Source: Methanoregula sp. PtaB.Bin085 (GTDB lineage: Archaea > Halobacteriota > Methanomicrobia > Methanomicrobiales > Methanospirillaceae). Taken from it: a stretch of DNA of 64,000 nucleotides. A model generated the notes under the pieces. That model did not search any database. It saw nothing but the letters and a program-made list of their open reading frames with translations, and was not told the DNA's origin. How positions within the stretch are numbered: position 1 is the stretch's first letter; every line of letters starts with the position of its first letter. Location: positions 29,589 to 93,588 of the forward strand of contig NZ_MVQB01000028.1 of the NCBI RefSeq assembly GCF_002067035.1, written 5' to 3'. Shown here in pieces: positions 7,919 to 16,226 of the stretch. The position numbers and the translations under genes are program-made.

Positions 7919-9046
7919 TTAAATCGTCTCGATGATCTCCTGGTTGCGGAGCGCTGCCAGTCTCCGGTTGATGAAGAACTGGGCAATGACACCGGAGACC
8001 GCCGAGATGATGCCGGCAATCGCAAAGTAGACGATCTGTGATGCGGCCGCTTCCGGAGTAAGTGGGAAGTGGGACATCTCTTTTACCGGGAGGAGGAAGA
8101 GGCTCGCACAGTAGAGGATCAGGCCGATAGCCGTGATGAAGAAGGGGAACACGATCACTTTCCCAAGCCCCTCCCGTTCATTGGAGTACACGTCGATGAT
8201 GATCCCGACCGACAGAACAAGGCCTCCAGCGATCATCCACTCAATCGCCCCGTAGATGAAGAGCATGACGAAATGCAGGACCCCGAAGTCCGTGGAGTAA
8301 TACTGGAGCATCGTGATGAACCCGTTGACGATTCCCATGAGGACGAGCAGGATCGTGATGGTATACGTGACAAACGAGAAACGCCCGCGCTGCAGTGAGA
8401 GCCGGAGAGCGTCGATGATACCGTGAGTAATCTCGTCAAGCCCGAAGCCCTTGTACAGCATGTAGAACCCGATAACCCCGATAACGATGAATGTCGCGAT
8501 ACCGGGGAAGTTCAGGAGGTAGGCGATCGCGTACAGCAGCATCGCAAGACCCAGCGGGATGAAGATCATCCGGGATATCTTGGGATCATCGAGCAGTTTT
8601 TTCAGGATATAATAGGTGCCTTCGAGGTTCGGCATCTGGTTGACGATAACCCTCCGGATGCTCGAGACCGGGATGAACGACTGGATGATCGGGATGACGT
8701 ACTCGTCCTCCGCCCCGTCGGTGACGAGGATGCAGTTCGTTGCCCTGGTTTCGCTGATGACCTGCTCGAGGGACCTCGCGATCCTCCGGTCGCCATCGAT
8801 CATGTGGAGGTGATTTCCGGCAACAACGGCGATTACCGTATCTTCGCCTTTGGCGCTCAGCTCATCGAATATTTTGACAGCGGAGAAGATCGCGTTGACA
8901 TCGGAGTCTTCGGGATCGACAAGGGCAAGCGTGTTCGCCGCTTTCAGGCATGCTTCCCTGCCAACCGCCGGGCTCTCGATCTTTGCTTTCCACCCGATAT
9001 CGTCGTCCCGATCAACACTCAGGACCAGCGTTCGTCCCTGCGTCAT
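7919..9046 (-). CDS. DUF373-family archaeal membrane protein
   Basis: 375 residues. The N-terminal 150 form a soluble domain starting with an SVDRDDD motif and containing VAGNHLH and LVTDGAEDE segments. The C-terminal half has about six hydrophobic membrane segments, including LGLAMLLYAIAYLL and the following GVIGFYMLYKGFG. This two-part arrangement characterises the archaeal DUF373 family, whose function is unknown; acidic clusters suggest metal binding in the soluble part. It is transcribed away from the coiled-coil gene's end, 74 bp away. Confidence 0.82.
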   Translation of the reverse strand: MTQGRTLVLSVDRDDDIGWKAKIESPAVGREACLKAANTLALVDPEDSDVNAIFSAVKIFDELSAKGEDTVIAVVAGNHLHMIDGDRRIARSLEQVISETRATNCILVTDGAEDEYVIPIIQSFIPVSSIRRVIVNQMPNLEGTYYILKKLLDDPKISRMIFIPLGLAMLLYAIAYLLNFPGIATFIVIGVIGFYMLYKGFGLDEITHGIIDALRLSLQRGRFSFVTYTITILLVLMGIVNGFITMLQYYSTDFGVLHFVMLFIYGAIEWMIAGGLVLSVGIIIDVYSNEREGLGKVIVFPFFITAIGLILYCASLFLLPVKEMSHFPLTPEAAASQIVYFAIAGIISAVSGVIAQFFINRRLAALRNQEIIETI

Positions 9047-9120
9047 TCGTTTAAATATAAAATTGCCGTAAATCTATTAAATCATTCCTCACGGCAGGAG
9101 AACTGTTAAAAAAAAGGGAA

Positions 9121-9981
9121 TCAGATGAGTTTTGAGCGCTGGAGGAGGAGGATATCGTCGGTTGTGAGCTTTTCGCCTGCGCGGAAATTCTTGAACAGGC
9201 TCTCGGCTTCCTTCCTGACAGCCTTCTGTTCTTTGGTGACCTTGACCTTCTTGGTCTTCTTGCGCAGGCCTGATATTACCTTGTCATAATCGCGGAGTTC
9301 CTTCTGGCAGGCGATGAAGAACTTGTGCTCGGCATCGGCCGATTCCTGTGCCTCGACAAAACTCTTGTGGGCCGCGTCAGCAGCCTCACGGGACTTATCG
9401 GCTTTCCGGTAGGATTCGACCATGAGGTCGTGGTGCTTCTGGGCAAGCTCTGCAACCTCAGTGACCTTCGCGTGCAGGTCGGATGCCTGCTTGCGGAATT
9501 CACGGGCTTCGGAGACCTTCGTGCGCATCTCCTTGTTCTGTTCGAGCTCGGCTTCCTGCTCGCGGACCTGGCTCTTCATCTGCTTGATCTTGTCGATCAG
9601 CTCACGTTCCTTATCGGTGGTGAAGACCTCAGTCTGCTGGCGGTACTCCATGTACTCGATCTGCTTCTGGAGTTCCTTGACACCCCGGTTCTTCTGGGTA
9701 CCGTGCTCCTTCTTGAACGCCTCGATCTCCTCGAAGAGGACGTTCGCCTTGTCGTTGAGCTCGTTGCGCTTTGCCTTGATATCCAGGACTTCCTGGTTAT
9801 ACTTGTCCCTGAGGTCCTTGTTCTTCTGGGCTTCTTCAACGAACTCGCGGGTCTGGTTGTTTAAGGTGTTCCGGTCACGGGCAAACTTGCTTGCCAATGC
9901 GTTCAGTTCGTTGCGGCGGTTTTTGTGTTCTTCAGACTCTGCAAGGGTTTTTTTCCTTTTTTCCATCAGGTCATTCAACAT
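9121..9981 (-). CDS. Archaeal coiled-coil protein (COG1340-like)
   Basis: 286 residues, almost entirely charged alpha-helix with heptad character (K/E/R/Q rich, no membrane segment, no signal peptide). It ends with a short conserved segment (FRAGEKLTTDDILLLQ). It matches the layout of the archaeal coiled-coil family COG1340, conserved in many euryarchaea but uncharacterised. Cytoplasmic, probably oligomeric. The upstream 476 bp (9982-10457) has no gene but several strong hairpins, so the mRNA may have a long structured leader. Lies next to ftsZ, a possible hint of a cell-structure role; that is speculation. Confidence 0.78.
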   Translation of the reverse strand: MLNDLMEKRKKTLAESEEHKNRRNELNALASKFARDRNTLNNQTREFVEEAQKNKDLRDKYNQEVLDIKAKRNELNDKANVLFEEIEAFKKEHGTQKNRGVKELQKQIEYMEYRQQTEVFTTDKERELIDKIKQMKSQVREQEAELEQNKEMRTKVSEAREFRKQASDLHAKVTEVAELAQKHHDLMVESYRKADKSREAADAAHKSFVEAQESADAEHKFFIACQKELRDYDKVISGLRKKTKKVKVTKEQKAVRKEAESLFKNFRAGEKLTTDDILLLQRSKLI

Positions 9982-10270
9982 GCGTTACCACTCCTCACCA
10001 GATTCTCCTTTGCGGGGTGCGCAGGAAATGCGCCTGCGAGGTATCGGGAGGATCCACGAACAGATCCTTCCGTCCCGTTCACAGGACAGTTCTGCATGCA
10101 GCATGCAGGATGGAAAACATCAGAAAAGGCAATCAGTGGAGAATTATTGCAAGACTTCGCACCGAAGTCTTTGTTCAACACTCTGTTCATGATGTTCAAC
10201 TCCCGATACCAGGCCTGCCCGCTCCGGGGCGTGTGGCCGTGACCACCCGGCAAAGGATTGGCCGAATGTA

Positions 10271-10280
10271 CTATATATTA
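10271..10280. promoter_or_regulatory. TATA-box-like element
   Basis: CTATATATTA in a GC-rich neighbourhood, readable on both strands. On the plus strand the preceding CGAATG resembles a BRE. A start about 25 bp downstream would give an RNA running through 10300-10457 antisense toward the end of ftsZ. On the minus strand it would give the coiled-coil gene a leader of roughly 260 nt. Direction cannot be decided from sequence alone. Confidence 0.45.
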
Positions 10281-10360
10281 GAGGCAGGGGAGCGTATTAA
10301 TGATTTCGCCGAAGGCGGAAAACGCGATCGAAAAACAAACCCTCCGGAACGGATGAAATG

Positions 10361-10402
10361 AAAAACCGGGCAAAAAGGAAGTTGGTGGTTGGGCTTACCA
10401 AC
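10361..10402 (-). terminator. Probable terminator of ftsZ
   Basis: Read on the minus strand, 56 bp after the ftsZ stop, the stem GTTGGT/ACCAAC (10397-10402 and 10381-10386) is followed by TTCCTTTTTGCCCGGTTTTTC. T-rich tracts are the main archaeal termination signal, and the hairpin just before them supports the call. Confidence 0.5.
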
Positions 10403-10457
10403 TGTTCCCTGATGATTCCTGTTGGGTTGCGATATTTTTATTCGTGGTTTTCGGTGT

Positions 10458-11627
10458 TTATCCGACCCATTCAAGGACGCCGCCGCCACTGGGCTGGTCC
10501 CTGCCGCCGCTGCGCTTGGACACCGGCATCTCGACTGCCTTGGGGTTGGCGCGCTTGTTCTCCATCTCGGAGATGACCGTCTTGTAGGACTGGCGGGTTC
10601 CGAGGATCTGCGCGCTCTTGACACCGGTCATGATTGCCAGAACACGTACCTTGCCTTCCATGTCGGTCCTGACACGGGCGCCCCAGATGACATCTGCGTG
10701 GGGATCAAGCTCGTACGTGAGCGAGGTTGCGATCTCCTCTGCGTCCTGCAGGGTGAGGTCCGTGCCACCGGTGATGTGGATCAGGCTGCCGGTTGCGCCG
10801 CGGTAGTCGATGTCAAGCATCGGGTTGCTTAAGCATTCGCGGACAACGCTCTCTGCCTTGTTCTGCTGCTTGCTCTCACCGACGAGCATAACGGCAACGC
10901 CTCCCTTGGACATGATTGCCCGGACATCGGCGTAGTCGATGTTGATGAGCGAGGGCTCGGTGATGGTCTCGGAGATTCCCTTGACGGTTTCACCGATCAG
11001 CTGGTCCATGACGGAAAACGCCTGGCCGAGCGGGAGGTTCGGCACGAAGTTCTTCAGCCGGTTGTTATCGAGGACGATCACGGAGTCGGCTGCGGATGCG
11101 AGTGCTTCGAGACCTTCCTCTGCACGGATCAGGCGGGCCTTTTCAACCTGGAACGGGTAGCTGACCATGCCGACGACAATGGCGCCCTGTTCCTTTGCGA
11201 TCTGTGCTACAACGGGTGCGGAACCGGTACCGGTACCTCCTCCCATACCTGCCGTGATGAAGACCAGGTCTGCCGATTCAAGAATTGCTTCAAGGGTCGG
11301 CCGGGCCATCTCGGCTGCACGCTTACCGACATCGGGATACCCGCCTGCGCCGAGACCCTTGGTCAGGGACTTGCCGATCAGGATGCGCTTGTCGGCCTGG
11401 ATCATGTCCAGGTGCTGCTTGTCCGTGTTGATCGCGATCGTCTCTGCACCGGATACACCCATGTGGTGGATACGGTTCACGGTGTTGTTGCCTGCGCCTC
11501 CGCAGCCGATGATGACGATACGCGGCTGTCCCACGAAATCGTCTTCGGCAGCATTGGTGGTGCCGGGCTTGGTCATCTCTTTCTCAAGCTCGGCGTTTTT
11601 TAAAGCGTCGTTGATAATGCTCTGCAT
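10458..11627 (-). CDS. ftsZ: Cell division protein FtsZ
   Basis: 389-residue tubulin-like GTPase that assembles the division ring. The GTP-binding glycine motif GGGTGTGSA, the N-terminal [10 protein letters not shown] loop, and the T7-loop region ([19 protein letters not shown]) with its catalytic aspartates are intact. A 35-residue N-terminal extension precedes the core. The C-terminal tail is poorly conserved but ends in GGGVLEWVG, a short peptide that could bind partners. It lies 14 bp downstream of the CdrS-like gene and is very likely co-transcribed with it. Confidence 0.96.
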   Translation of the reverse strand: MQSIINDALKNAELEKEMTKPGTTNAAEDDFVGQPRIVIIGCGGAGNNTVNRIHHMGVSGAETIAINTDKQHLDMIQADKRILIGKSLTKGLGAGGYPDVGKRAAEMARPTLEAILESADLVFITAGMGGGTGTGSAPVVAQIAKEQGAIVVGMVSYPFQVEKARLIRAEEGLEALASAADSVIVLDNNRLKNFVPNLPLGQAFSVMDQLIGETVKGISETITEPSLINIDYADVRAIMSKGGVAVMLVGESKQQNKAESVVRECLSNPMLDIDYRGATGSLIHITGGTDLTLQDAEEIATSLTYELDPHADVIWGARVRTDMEGKVRVLAIMTGVKSAQILGTRQSYKTVISEMENKRANPKAVEMPVSKRSGGRDQPSGGGVLEWVG

Positions 11628-11641
11628 TTCTTTCTACCCTC

Positions 11642-11821
11642 TCAAACCTTGAATGAAACCTGGTCGCTTTCCTTCAGGACACGGCTGGCACGTTTTTCAA
11701 CGAGGTCGCGCACTGCTGCCCTCACAGCCTCGGAGACATTGGGATACTCCCCTGAATCAACCAGCTGCTGGAGCATGTTGATCTGCTGTTCGGGTAACCG
11801 GAGCGTGATCCTTTGCATCAT
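11642..11821 (-). CDS. cdrS: CdrS-like ribbon-helix-helix regulator of cell division
   Basis: 59 residues. The sequence [19 protein letters not shown] gives the DNA-reading beta-strand and first helix of a ribbon-helix-helix (CopG/Arc) protein, and the [17 protein letters not shown] stretch the second helix. I start at ATG 11821 (or 11818) because GTGAG lies just upstream; a longer start at 11863 would add non-family residues. Small RHH proteins next to ftsZ are conserved in euryarchaea, and the haloarchaeal member CdrS controls cell-division genes. The assignment by similarity and position is good, but function here is inferred. A phased 11-bp repeat array lies directly upstream and is the likely operator. 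Confidence 0.82.
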   Translation of the reverse strand: MMQRITLRLPEQQINMLQQLVDSGEYPNVSEAVRAAVRDLVEKRASRVLKESDQVSFKV

Positions 11822-11829
11822 TTTTCTCA

Positions 11830-11895
11830 CATTTCTGACACATGTCTGGCTTATGTCATACATATGTCAGACAAAGAGATTTTCCGTGTCTGACT
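11830..11895 (-). promoter_or_regulatory. 11-bp iteron array upstream of cdrS-ftsZ (probable operator)
   Basis: Six consecutive 11-bp units start at 11830, 11841, 11852, 11863, 11874 and 11885. The core TGTC appears at 11843, 11854, 11865 and 11887, exactly 11 or 22 bp apart. The unit at 11830 has TTTC in place of TGTC and the one at 11874 is degenerate. Units read approximately YATGTCWGACA. Phasing at one helical turn puts the sites on one DNA face, as expected for cooperative binding of RHH dimers. The array begins 9 bp before the cdrS ATG, and AT-rich TATA candidates lie at about 11900-11934. Confidence 0.7.
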
Positions 11896-12016
11896 TAACC
11901 AGATAAAACAGAATAACACAGTTGAATATAAAAACTTTCTTCTTTGCAGGTACGGCACACCGCACAACGCATTTATGACTGTTAAACCAAATATTTGAGA
12001 AAAAGAGCGGATTTTC

Positions 12017-13021
12017 ATGGCTGTTGGCTTTCCGAAAAAAGTGATTCACGGAGGAACAGGAAAGCTGCAGCGTGAAAAAACCCAAAAAAACGTGCTGGAT
12101 TTCAGCGCGAGCGTGAACCCGTTCCCCCCAGAGATCGACTGGCATTGCGATACCGCCGACCTGTCTGCATACCCTGATGACAATTATTCGGCACTCAAGG
12201 AACGGATTGGATCTGTTTTCTCACGGGATCCTGAGGAGATTTGCGTTGGCAACGGCTCTATCGAGATCATCCGGGTATTCTGTTCTGTCGCACTGGGTCG
12301 TACAAAGGGATCGCGGTTCTTCACTGATACACCGACCTTTGGAGAGTACGAGCTTTCAGCCAGCCTGGCCGGCGCACGTCGTACGGAAAAACCGGAGAAA
12401 ACTACCGTCCGTTTTGTCTGTAATCCGAACAACCCGACCGGTACGCTTCAGCGCCGGGCAGAACTGCTTGAACTGCTCACAGCCACAAAACAACAGGACG
12501 GAATACTTTTCTGCGACGAAGCCTTCATCGCGCTCGCGGATGATGCCGAGAGCCTCGCGGACGTCCGGGACCCAAACCTCTTCGTTCTCCATTCACTGAC
12601 AAAATCATTCGCAGTCCCCGGCATCCGTTTCGGGTTCGGGTTCGGGGACCGCGATCTCGTGGAGAAGATCGAGACCGCCCGGTCCCCCTGGTGCGTCAAC
12701 GCGTATGCGGAAGCTTTTGCCATGGAAGCTCTTCTGCACCTTGAGGACCTGGCCGGTTCCCGCAGAAAGATAGAACAGGAACGACAACGGCTGACTTCCG
12801 GCATGACGGGTCTCGGCCTGTCATGTACTGCGTCATCCGCGAATTTCATTCTCGCTGACTATGGCAGGGATGTTGCCCCGCTCTGTGAAAAACTCGCACA
12901 TAAGAATATCCTTGTCCGGGATTGTACGTCATTCGGGCTCCCGACCTGCATCCGTATCGCGGTACGGAAACCGGAGGAGAACACGCAACTTTTGGAGGTG
13001 CTGGGTTCATGCGTGCGTTGA
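12017..13021 (+). CDS. cobD: Threonine-phosphate decarboxylase CobD (histidinol-phosphate aminotransferase-like)
   Basis: 334-residue fold-type I PLP enzyme. Visible: HGGTG and DFSASVNPFPP at the N-terminus (CobD hallmark), FVCNPNNPTGT with the PLP-ring-binding region, FCDEAFIAL with the aspartate that binds the pyridine nitrogen, and LTKSFAVPGIRFG with the Schiff-base lysine. CobD makes (R)-1-amino-2-propanol phosphate for the cobalamin nucleotide loop. The alternative, HisC, is closely related, but the overlapping downstream cobY (13 bp) strongly favours a cobalamin role. Methanogens need corrinoids for Mtr methyl transfer. Confidence 0.85.
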   Translation: MAVGFPKKVIHGGTGKLQREKTQKNVLDFSASVNPFPPEIDWHCDTADLSAYPDDNYSALKERIGSVFSRDPEEICVGNGSIEIIRVFCSVALGRTKGSRFFTDTPTFGEYELSASLAGARRTEKPEKTTVRFVCNPNNPTGTLQRRAELLELLTATKQQDGILFCDEAFIALADDAESLADVRDPNLFVLHSLTKSFAVPGIRFGFGFGDRDLVEKIETARSPWCVNAYAEAFAMEALLHLEDLAGSRRKIEQERQRLTSGMTGLGLSCTASSANFILADYGRDVAPLCEKLAHKNILVRDCTSFGLPTCIRIAVRKPEENTQLLEVLGSCVR

Positions 13022-13611
13022 TCATGGCAGGCGGCGAAGGAAGCCGTCTTGGCAGGGGGGAGAAACCGCTCACGCTTATCTGCGGCAGGCCGATGATATC
13101 CTTCGTCGTCGATGCGTTCCGCAAGGCCGGGTGCGAGCCGGTTGTCGTTATTTCCCCAAAAACCACCATGACCGCCAACTGGTGCCGGGCTCACGGCATC
13201 GCGATCGTCCGGACGGAGGGCTGCGGATATATCGAAGACATGGTCAGCGCTGCCCGGTACCTGGATGAGGATCAGCCTCTCATTGTCAGCGTTTCTGATA
13301 TTCCCTGCATCGGGCCGGACATTATCAGCACGATCATGAAGACTTATAGCGAATGCGGGATGGATGCCCTGTCGACATGGATCCCCGCAGGCCTGGTACA
13401 ATCCTGCCGGGGAGGTATGCCGTACAGGGAACTGGTCGGCGGGATCGAATCCTGCCCTGCGGGCGTGAATATCCTCCGGGGAGACCATATCGGTTCGGGG
13501 CAGGAAGAGTATGCACTCCTGCTTGACGAGCCCCGGCTGGCCCTGAATGTCAATACACCGGCGGACCTTGCCCGGGCCGTGGCGATTATCTCGGCAGAAC
13601 CTGCACGCTGA
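13009..13611 (+). CDS. cobY: Adenosylcobinamide-phosphate guanylyltransferase CobY
   Basis: 200-residue nucleotidyltransferase activating adenosylcobinamide phosphate with GTP, the archaeal replacement for bacterial CobU. The N-terminal MAGGEGSRLGRGEKPL is the signature nucleotide-binding loop of this fold, followed by VSVSDIPCI with the metal-binding aspartate and the NVNTPADLARA end. I begin at the ATG at 13009, which puts the loop near the N-terminus; it overlaps cobD by 13 bp. The pair works in consecutive parts of the nucleotide-loop pathway. Confidence 0.9.
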   Translation: MRALIMAGGEGSRLGRGEKPLTLICGRPMISFVVDAFRKAGCEPVVVISPKTTMTANWCRAHGIAIVRTEGCGYIEDMVSAARYLDEDQPLIVSVSDIPCIGPDIISTIMKTYSECGMDALSTWIPAGLVQSCRGGMPYRELVGGIESCPAGVNILRGDHIGSGQEEYALLLDEPRLALNVNTPADLARAVAIISAEPAR

Positions 13612-13736
13612 GATGGTTCCAGAAATCGCAGAATTCCCATTCCATCCCGTTTTGTCCGGATAGCCGGAAAATACTGGCAATTCCGTCGTTTTCCGAGGTA
13701 ACGCATATTAAGGTTGCTCGCCAATATCCGGGTATT

Positions 13737-14975
13737 ATGGGAGAATCGCAGGAGATAGAGCTGCGCGGTCATATAATAGACTCGGGGATCATGACCCAGC
13801 TCTTCGACCGGGTCATGGACATGGGCGGGAACTTCGAGATCCTTGTCTTCGATATCGGCAAGAAGAAGACCGACCCGAGTTATGCCCGGCTCCGGATCAA
13901 TGCATCAGGCAAGGAGAAACTGCGTTCAATCCTCTCGGAAGTCCACCGACTCGGCGCCCGCCCGGTTGAAGTCAAGGACGTCCACCTTGTCGCCGCTGAG
14001 GCCGACCGGGTTGTTCCCAAGGGTTTCTATACCACCTCCAACCACCCGACCCAGGTCAAGGTCGGCGGCGAATGGATCGATGTCTCGGGGATCGAAATGG
14101 ATTTCCTGGTTGTCGTCGACCCGGCAAAAAAGACGGCAACGGCCCGGGCACTCGGAAAGATACGGAAAGGAGACCTTGTGGTTGTCGGTGAACAGGGTGT
14201 GAGCGTCATCTACCCCGAACGTCCCCGGGAGCAGAGCACGTTCGAGTTCATGCACGGGACGGTATCGCCTGAACGCCCCAGCGAGACCCTGATCGCCAAG
14301 ATCGCCAAGGAGATCCTCGAGGTGCGGAAGAAGGGCGGCAGGATTGCCGTTGTCGGAGGCCCGGCCATCATTCACACCGGTGCCGATAAGGCACTCGCGT
14401 CCATGATACGGAACGGGTATATCGATGTCCTCTTTGCCGGAAACGCCCTCGCGACCCACGACATCGAGTACAACCTCTACGGAACCTCGCTTGGGATGGA
14501 CATCGCCACCGGCAACACCGTGATGGGGGGCCACAAGCACCACCTCTATGCCATCAGCGAGATCATGCGGGCCGGATCGATTAAAAATGCAGTGGACAAG
14601 GGCGTTGTCAAGGGAGGGATCATGTACGAATGCATAAAGAAGAACATCCCGTTCGTCCTTGCCGGTTCCATACGCGACGACGGCCCGCTGCCGGACGTTA
14701 TTGTCGACGTGATGCAGGCGCAGGACGAGATGCGCAAACATATCGACGGGTGCAGCATGGTGCTGATGATCGCAACCCTCCTCCACTCCATCGCGGTCGG
14801 CAACTGCCTTCCCTCGAACGTGAAGACGGTCTGTGTCGATATCAATCCCGCCCACCTGACCAAGCTGATGGACCGCGGCACAACGCAGGCGATTGGCATC
14901 GTTTCCGATGCCGGGACATTCCTGCCCCTCCTCACCCGCCAGCTTGAGATCCAGAGCGGCCAGCAGAAAAAATAA
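13737..14975 (+). CDS. Archaeal-type ornithine cyclodeaminase (TIGR00300, LOR/SDH-related)
   Basis: 412 residues. The N-terminal 100 form the LOR/SDH-type region (IELRGHIIDSG, KKKTDPSYARL). A conserved central part (FYTTSNHPTQVKV, VVGGPAIIHTGADKAL) and a Rossmann-like C-terminal portion (LFAGNALATHDIEYNLYGTS) follow. The family is widespread in methanogens that lack bacterial ornithine cyclodeaminase, and a member has been reported to convert ornithine to proline. I rely on memory of that family for the function. ATG at 13737 follows an AT-rich stretch 125 bp after cobY. Confidence 0.8.
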   Translation: MGESQEIELRGHIIDSGIMTQLFDRVMDMGGNFEILVFDIGKKKTDPSYARLRINASGKEKLRSILSEVHRLGARPVEVKDVHLVAAEADRVVPKGFYTTSNHPTQVKVGGEWIDVSGIEMDFLVVVDPAKKTATARALGKIRKGDLVVVGEQGVSVIYPERPREQSTFEFMHGTVSPERPSETLIAKIAKEILEVRKKGGRIAVVGGPAIIHTGADKALASMIRNGYIDVLFAGNALATHDIEYNLYGTSLGMDIATGNTVMGGHKHHLYAISEIMRAGSIKNAVDKGVVKGGIMYECIKKNIPFVLAGSIRDDGPLPDVIVDVMQAQDEMRKHIDGCSMVLMIATLLHSIAVGNCLPSNVKTVCVDINPAHLTKLMDRGTTQAIGIVSDAGTFLPLLTRQLEIQSGQQKK

Positions 14976-15211
14976 AAAAAACCTGCTCTGGAGACAATAT
15001 TAGCTCCACGCTCGTGGGGCTCCGCGAACCCTCCCCCCGCAACTGTAGCCACCCCAGCATTTCGATAGCATATCTGCAGGTTTTCGCGAACTCAAGAGAA
15101 ACGTAGTTTTTCACTATCGCAATACGCCCCGTTCCCTGACCGGGGACTGGTGGCGCAAGAGGCGGGCTTCATTTCCCAAAATAAGATTTACTACAGAGCT
15201 GCAACCTGGTA
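14976..15211. other. Convergent intergenic region with CTCTGGAGA motif and hairpin
   Basis: Between the two convergent genes. An A-run directly after the upstream stop is followed by CTCTGGAGA (14986-14994). The same word begins the repeats at 40657 and 60556. A 9-bp stem (one G-T pair) lies at 15002-15021. No gene is evident. Confidence 0.45.
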
Positions 15212-16198
15212 TTACCGCGTCAGCGGCATGCAGTACGGTTTTTCATTCTCGAGCACGAATTCCCATTCCTGCCTGCACCGGCAGGAGATGTCGAGCAGGG
15301 CACCGATAAGGTCGCGATCGCCGTTCAGGGAGTAATCCCGGATCCCTTTGACGATCTCGTAATCGCAGGTACCGCAGTTGTGCGGACCGCGCTTCTGCCC
15401 GCCACCAAGCGGATCGCAGGTGACGTGGACCGGTGCCGCTTCGAGGAGTGCAAGCACGCTCCAGAGATAGGGTGGCCGGTATGCCCCCCGTTTCCAGTAA
15501 TACTCGAGTTCGGTATTCTTCTGGACCGTGCAGGGATTCATCGAGATCATGTCGGCAAGGGGGACTGTGTCGGCAAAGGACGATTTCATATCGTCGACCG
15601 CCTCCCGTTCGGATAAAAAGAGCGGCTTGAAGAGCAGATACGCTTTTACACCGGCTCCTGCTGTGCGGGCACGCCCCGCAGCATCCCGGAAATCCCGGAA
15701 GGTGAAGCCCTTGTTGATGCACTTCTCCCTGATTGCATCACTGCTTGTCTCAAGGCCCATGGCGCAATACAGGGGTTTTTTCCAGCTGCCGTCATCCAGG
15801 ATTTCTATGAACGGCGCAAGCGTCTCCTCCCGGATGAATTCCGGGCGGGTCTCGGCGATGACGAGTTTTCCGCGGAATGCCGTCGCAACATCGGCGAGAA
15901 ATGCCGGGGGGACTTCCTGCGGATCGAAAAAACTCCCCGAGGTGAAGATCTTGACCATCCGGAAGGACCCGGTGTCATACTCGTTCATCACCCAGGCGAG
16001 CTGTGCCCGGAGACGGCCAAGAAGGGCATCGCAGGACTCCGCCCTGTACCGCTCGTGACGGTAACTGCACATGCGGCAGCCGGACCACGAGCAGCCGCCG
16101 CTTTTGAAAATAACCGTCAGGCATTCGAGCAGTTCGTTTTCATACCGCTCCTTCCCCCGCCACGACGCAAGGGGTTTTTCCGGCCGTTCAGAAATCAT
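15212..16198 (-). CDS. raSEA: Archaeosine synthase radical-SAM subunit RaSEA
   Basis: 328-residue radical SAM protein of the TIGR01210 type. The cluster motif is CSWSGCRMC (Cx4Cx2C) near the N-terminus in GGCSWSGCRMCSYRHERY. The barrel continues with FTSGSFFDPQEVP, IAETRPEF and GLETSSDAIREKCINKG, and ends with a second cysteine set (CGTCDYEI, CRCRQEW). RaSEA works with ArcS to turn lysine-preQ0 in tRNA position 15 into archaeosine. An ArcS-like core is encoded at 57918-58568. I choose ATG 16198 because TAGGATG gives a ribosome-binding site 6 nt upstream. The divergent gene starts only 28 bp away. Confidence 0.85.
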   Translation of the reverse strand: MISERPEKPLASWRGKERYENELLECLTVIFKSGGCSWSGCRMCSYRHERYRAESCDALLGRLRAQLAWVMNEYDTGSFRMVKIFTSGSFFDPQEVPPAFLADVATAFRGKLVIAETRPEFIREETLAPFIEILDDGSWKKPLYCAMGLETSSDAIREKCINKGFTFRDFRDAAGRARTAGAGVKAYLLFKPLFLSEREAVDDMKSSFADTVPLADMISMNPCTVQKNTELEYYWKRGAYRPPYLWSVLALLEAAPVHVTCDPLGGGQKRGPHNCGTCDYEIVKGIRDYSLNGDRDLIGALLDISCRCRQEWEFVLENEKPYCMPLTR

Positions 16199-16226
16199 TA
16201 ACATCCTATTAGTTGATCTGATATAG

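Larger units (their letters stand above)
9982..10457. other. 476-bp gene-free, hairpin-rich interval between ftsZ and the coiled-coil gene
   Basis: Contains several clear inverted repeats. CGCAGG...CCTGCG is at 10020-10038. A perfect 7-bp stem with CAG loop is at 10092-10108, and a perfect 9-bp stem with CAC loop (AAGACTTCG/CGAAGTCTT) is at 10151-10171. A TATA-like box is at 10271-10280, and a stem with T-run serves ftsZ at 10361-10402. Because the coiled-coil gene starts at 9981 on the minus strand, 9982 to about 10245 could be its 5' leader. Confidence 0.6.

Noticed and set aside
12017..13021. HisC (histidinol-phosphate aminotransferase) for this PLP gene
   Set aside because: Related fold, but N-terminal HGG and NP motifs and the overlapping cobY favour CobD.
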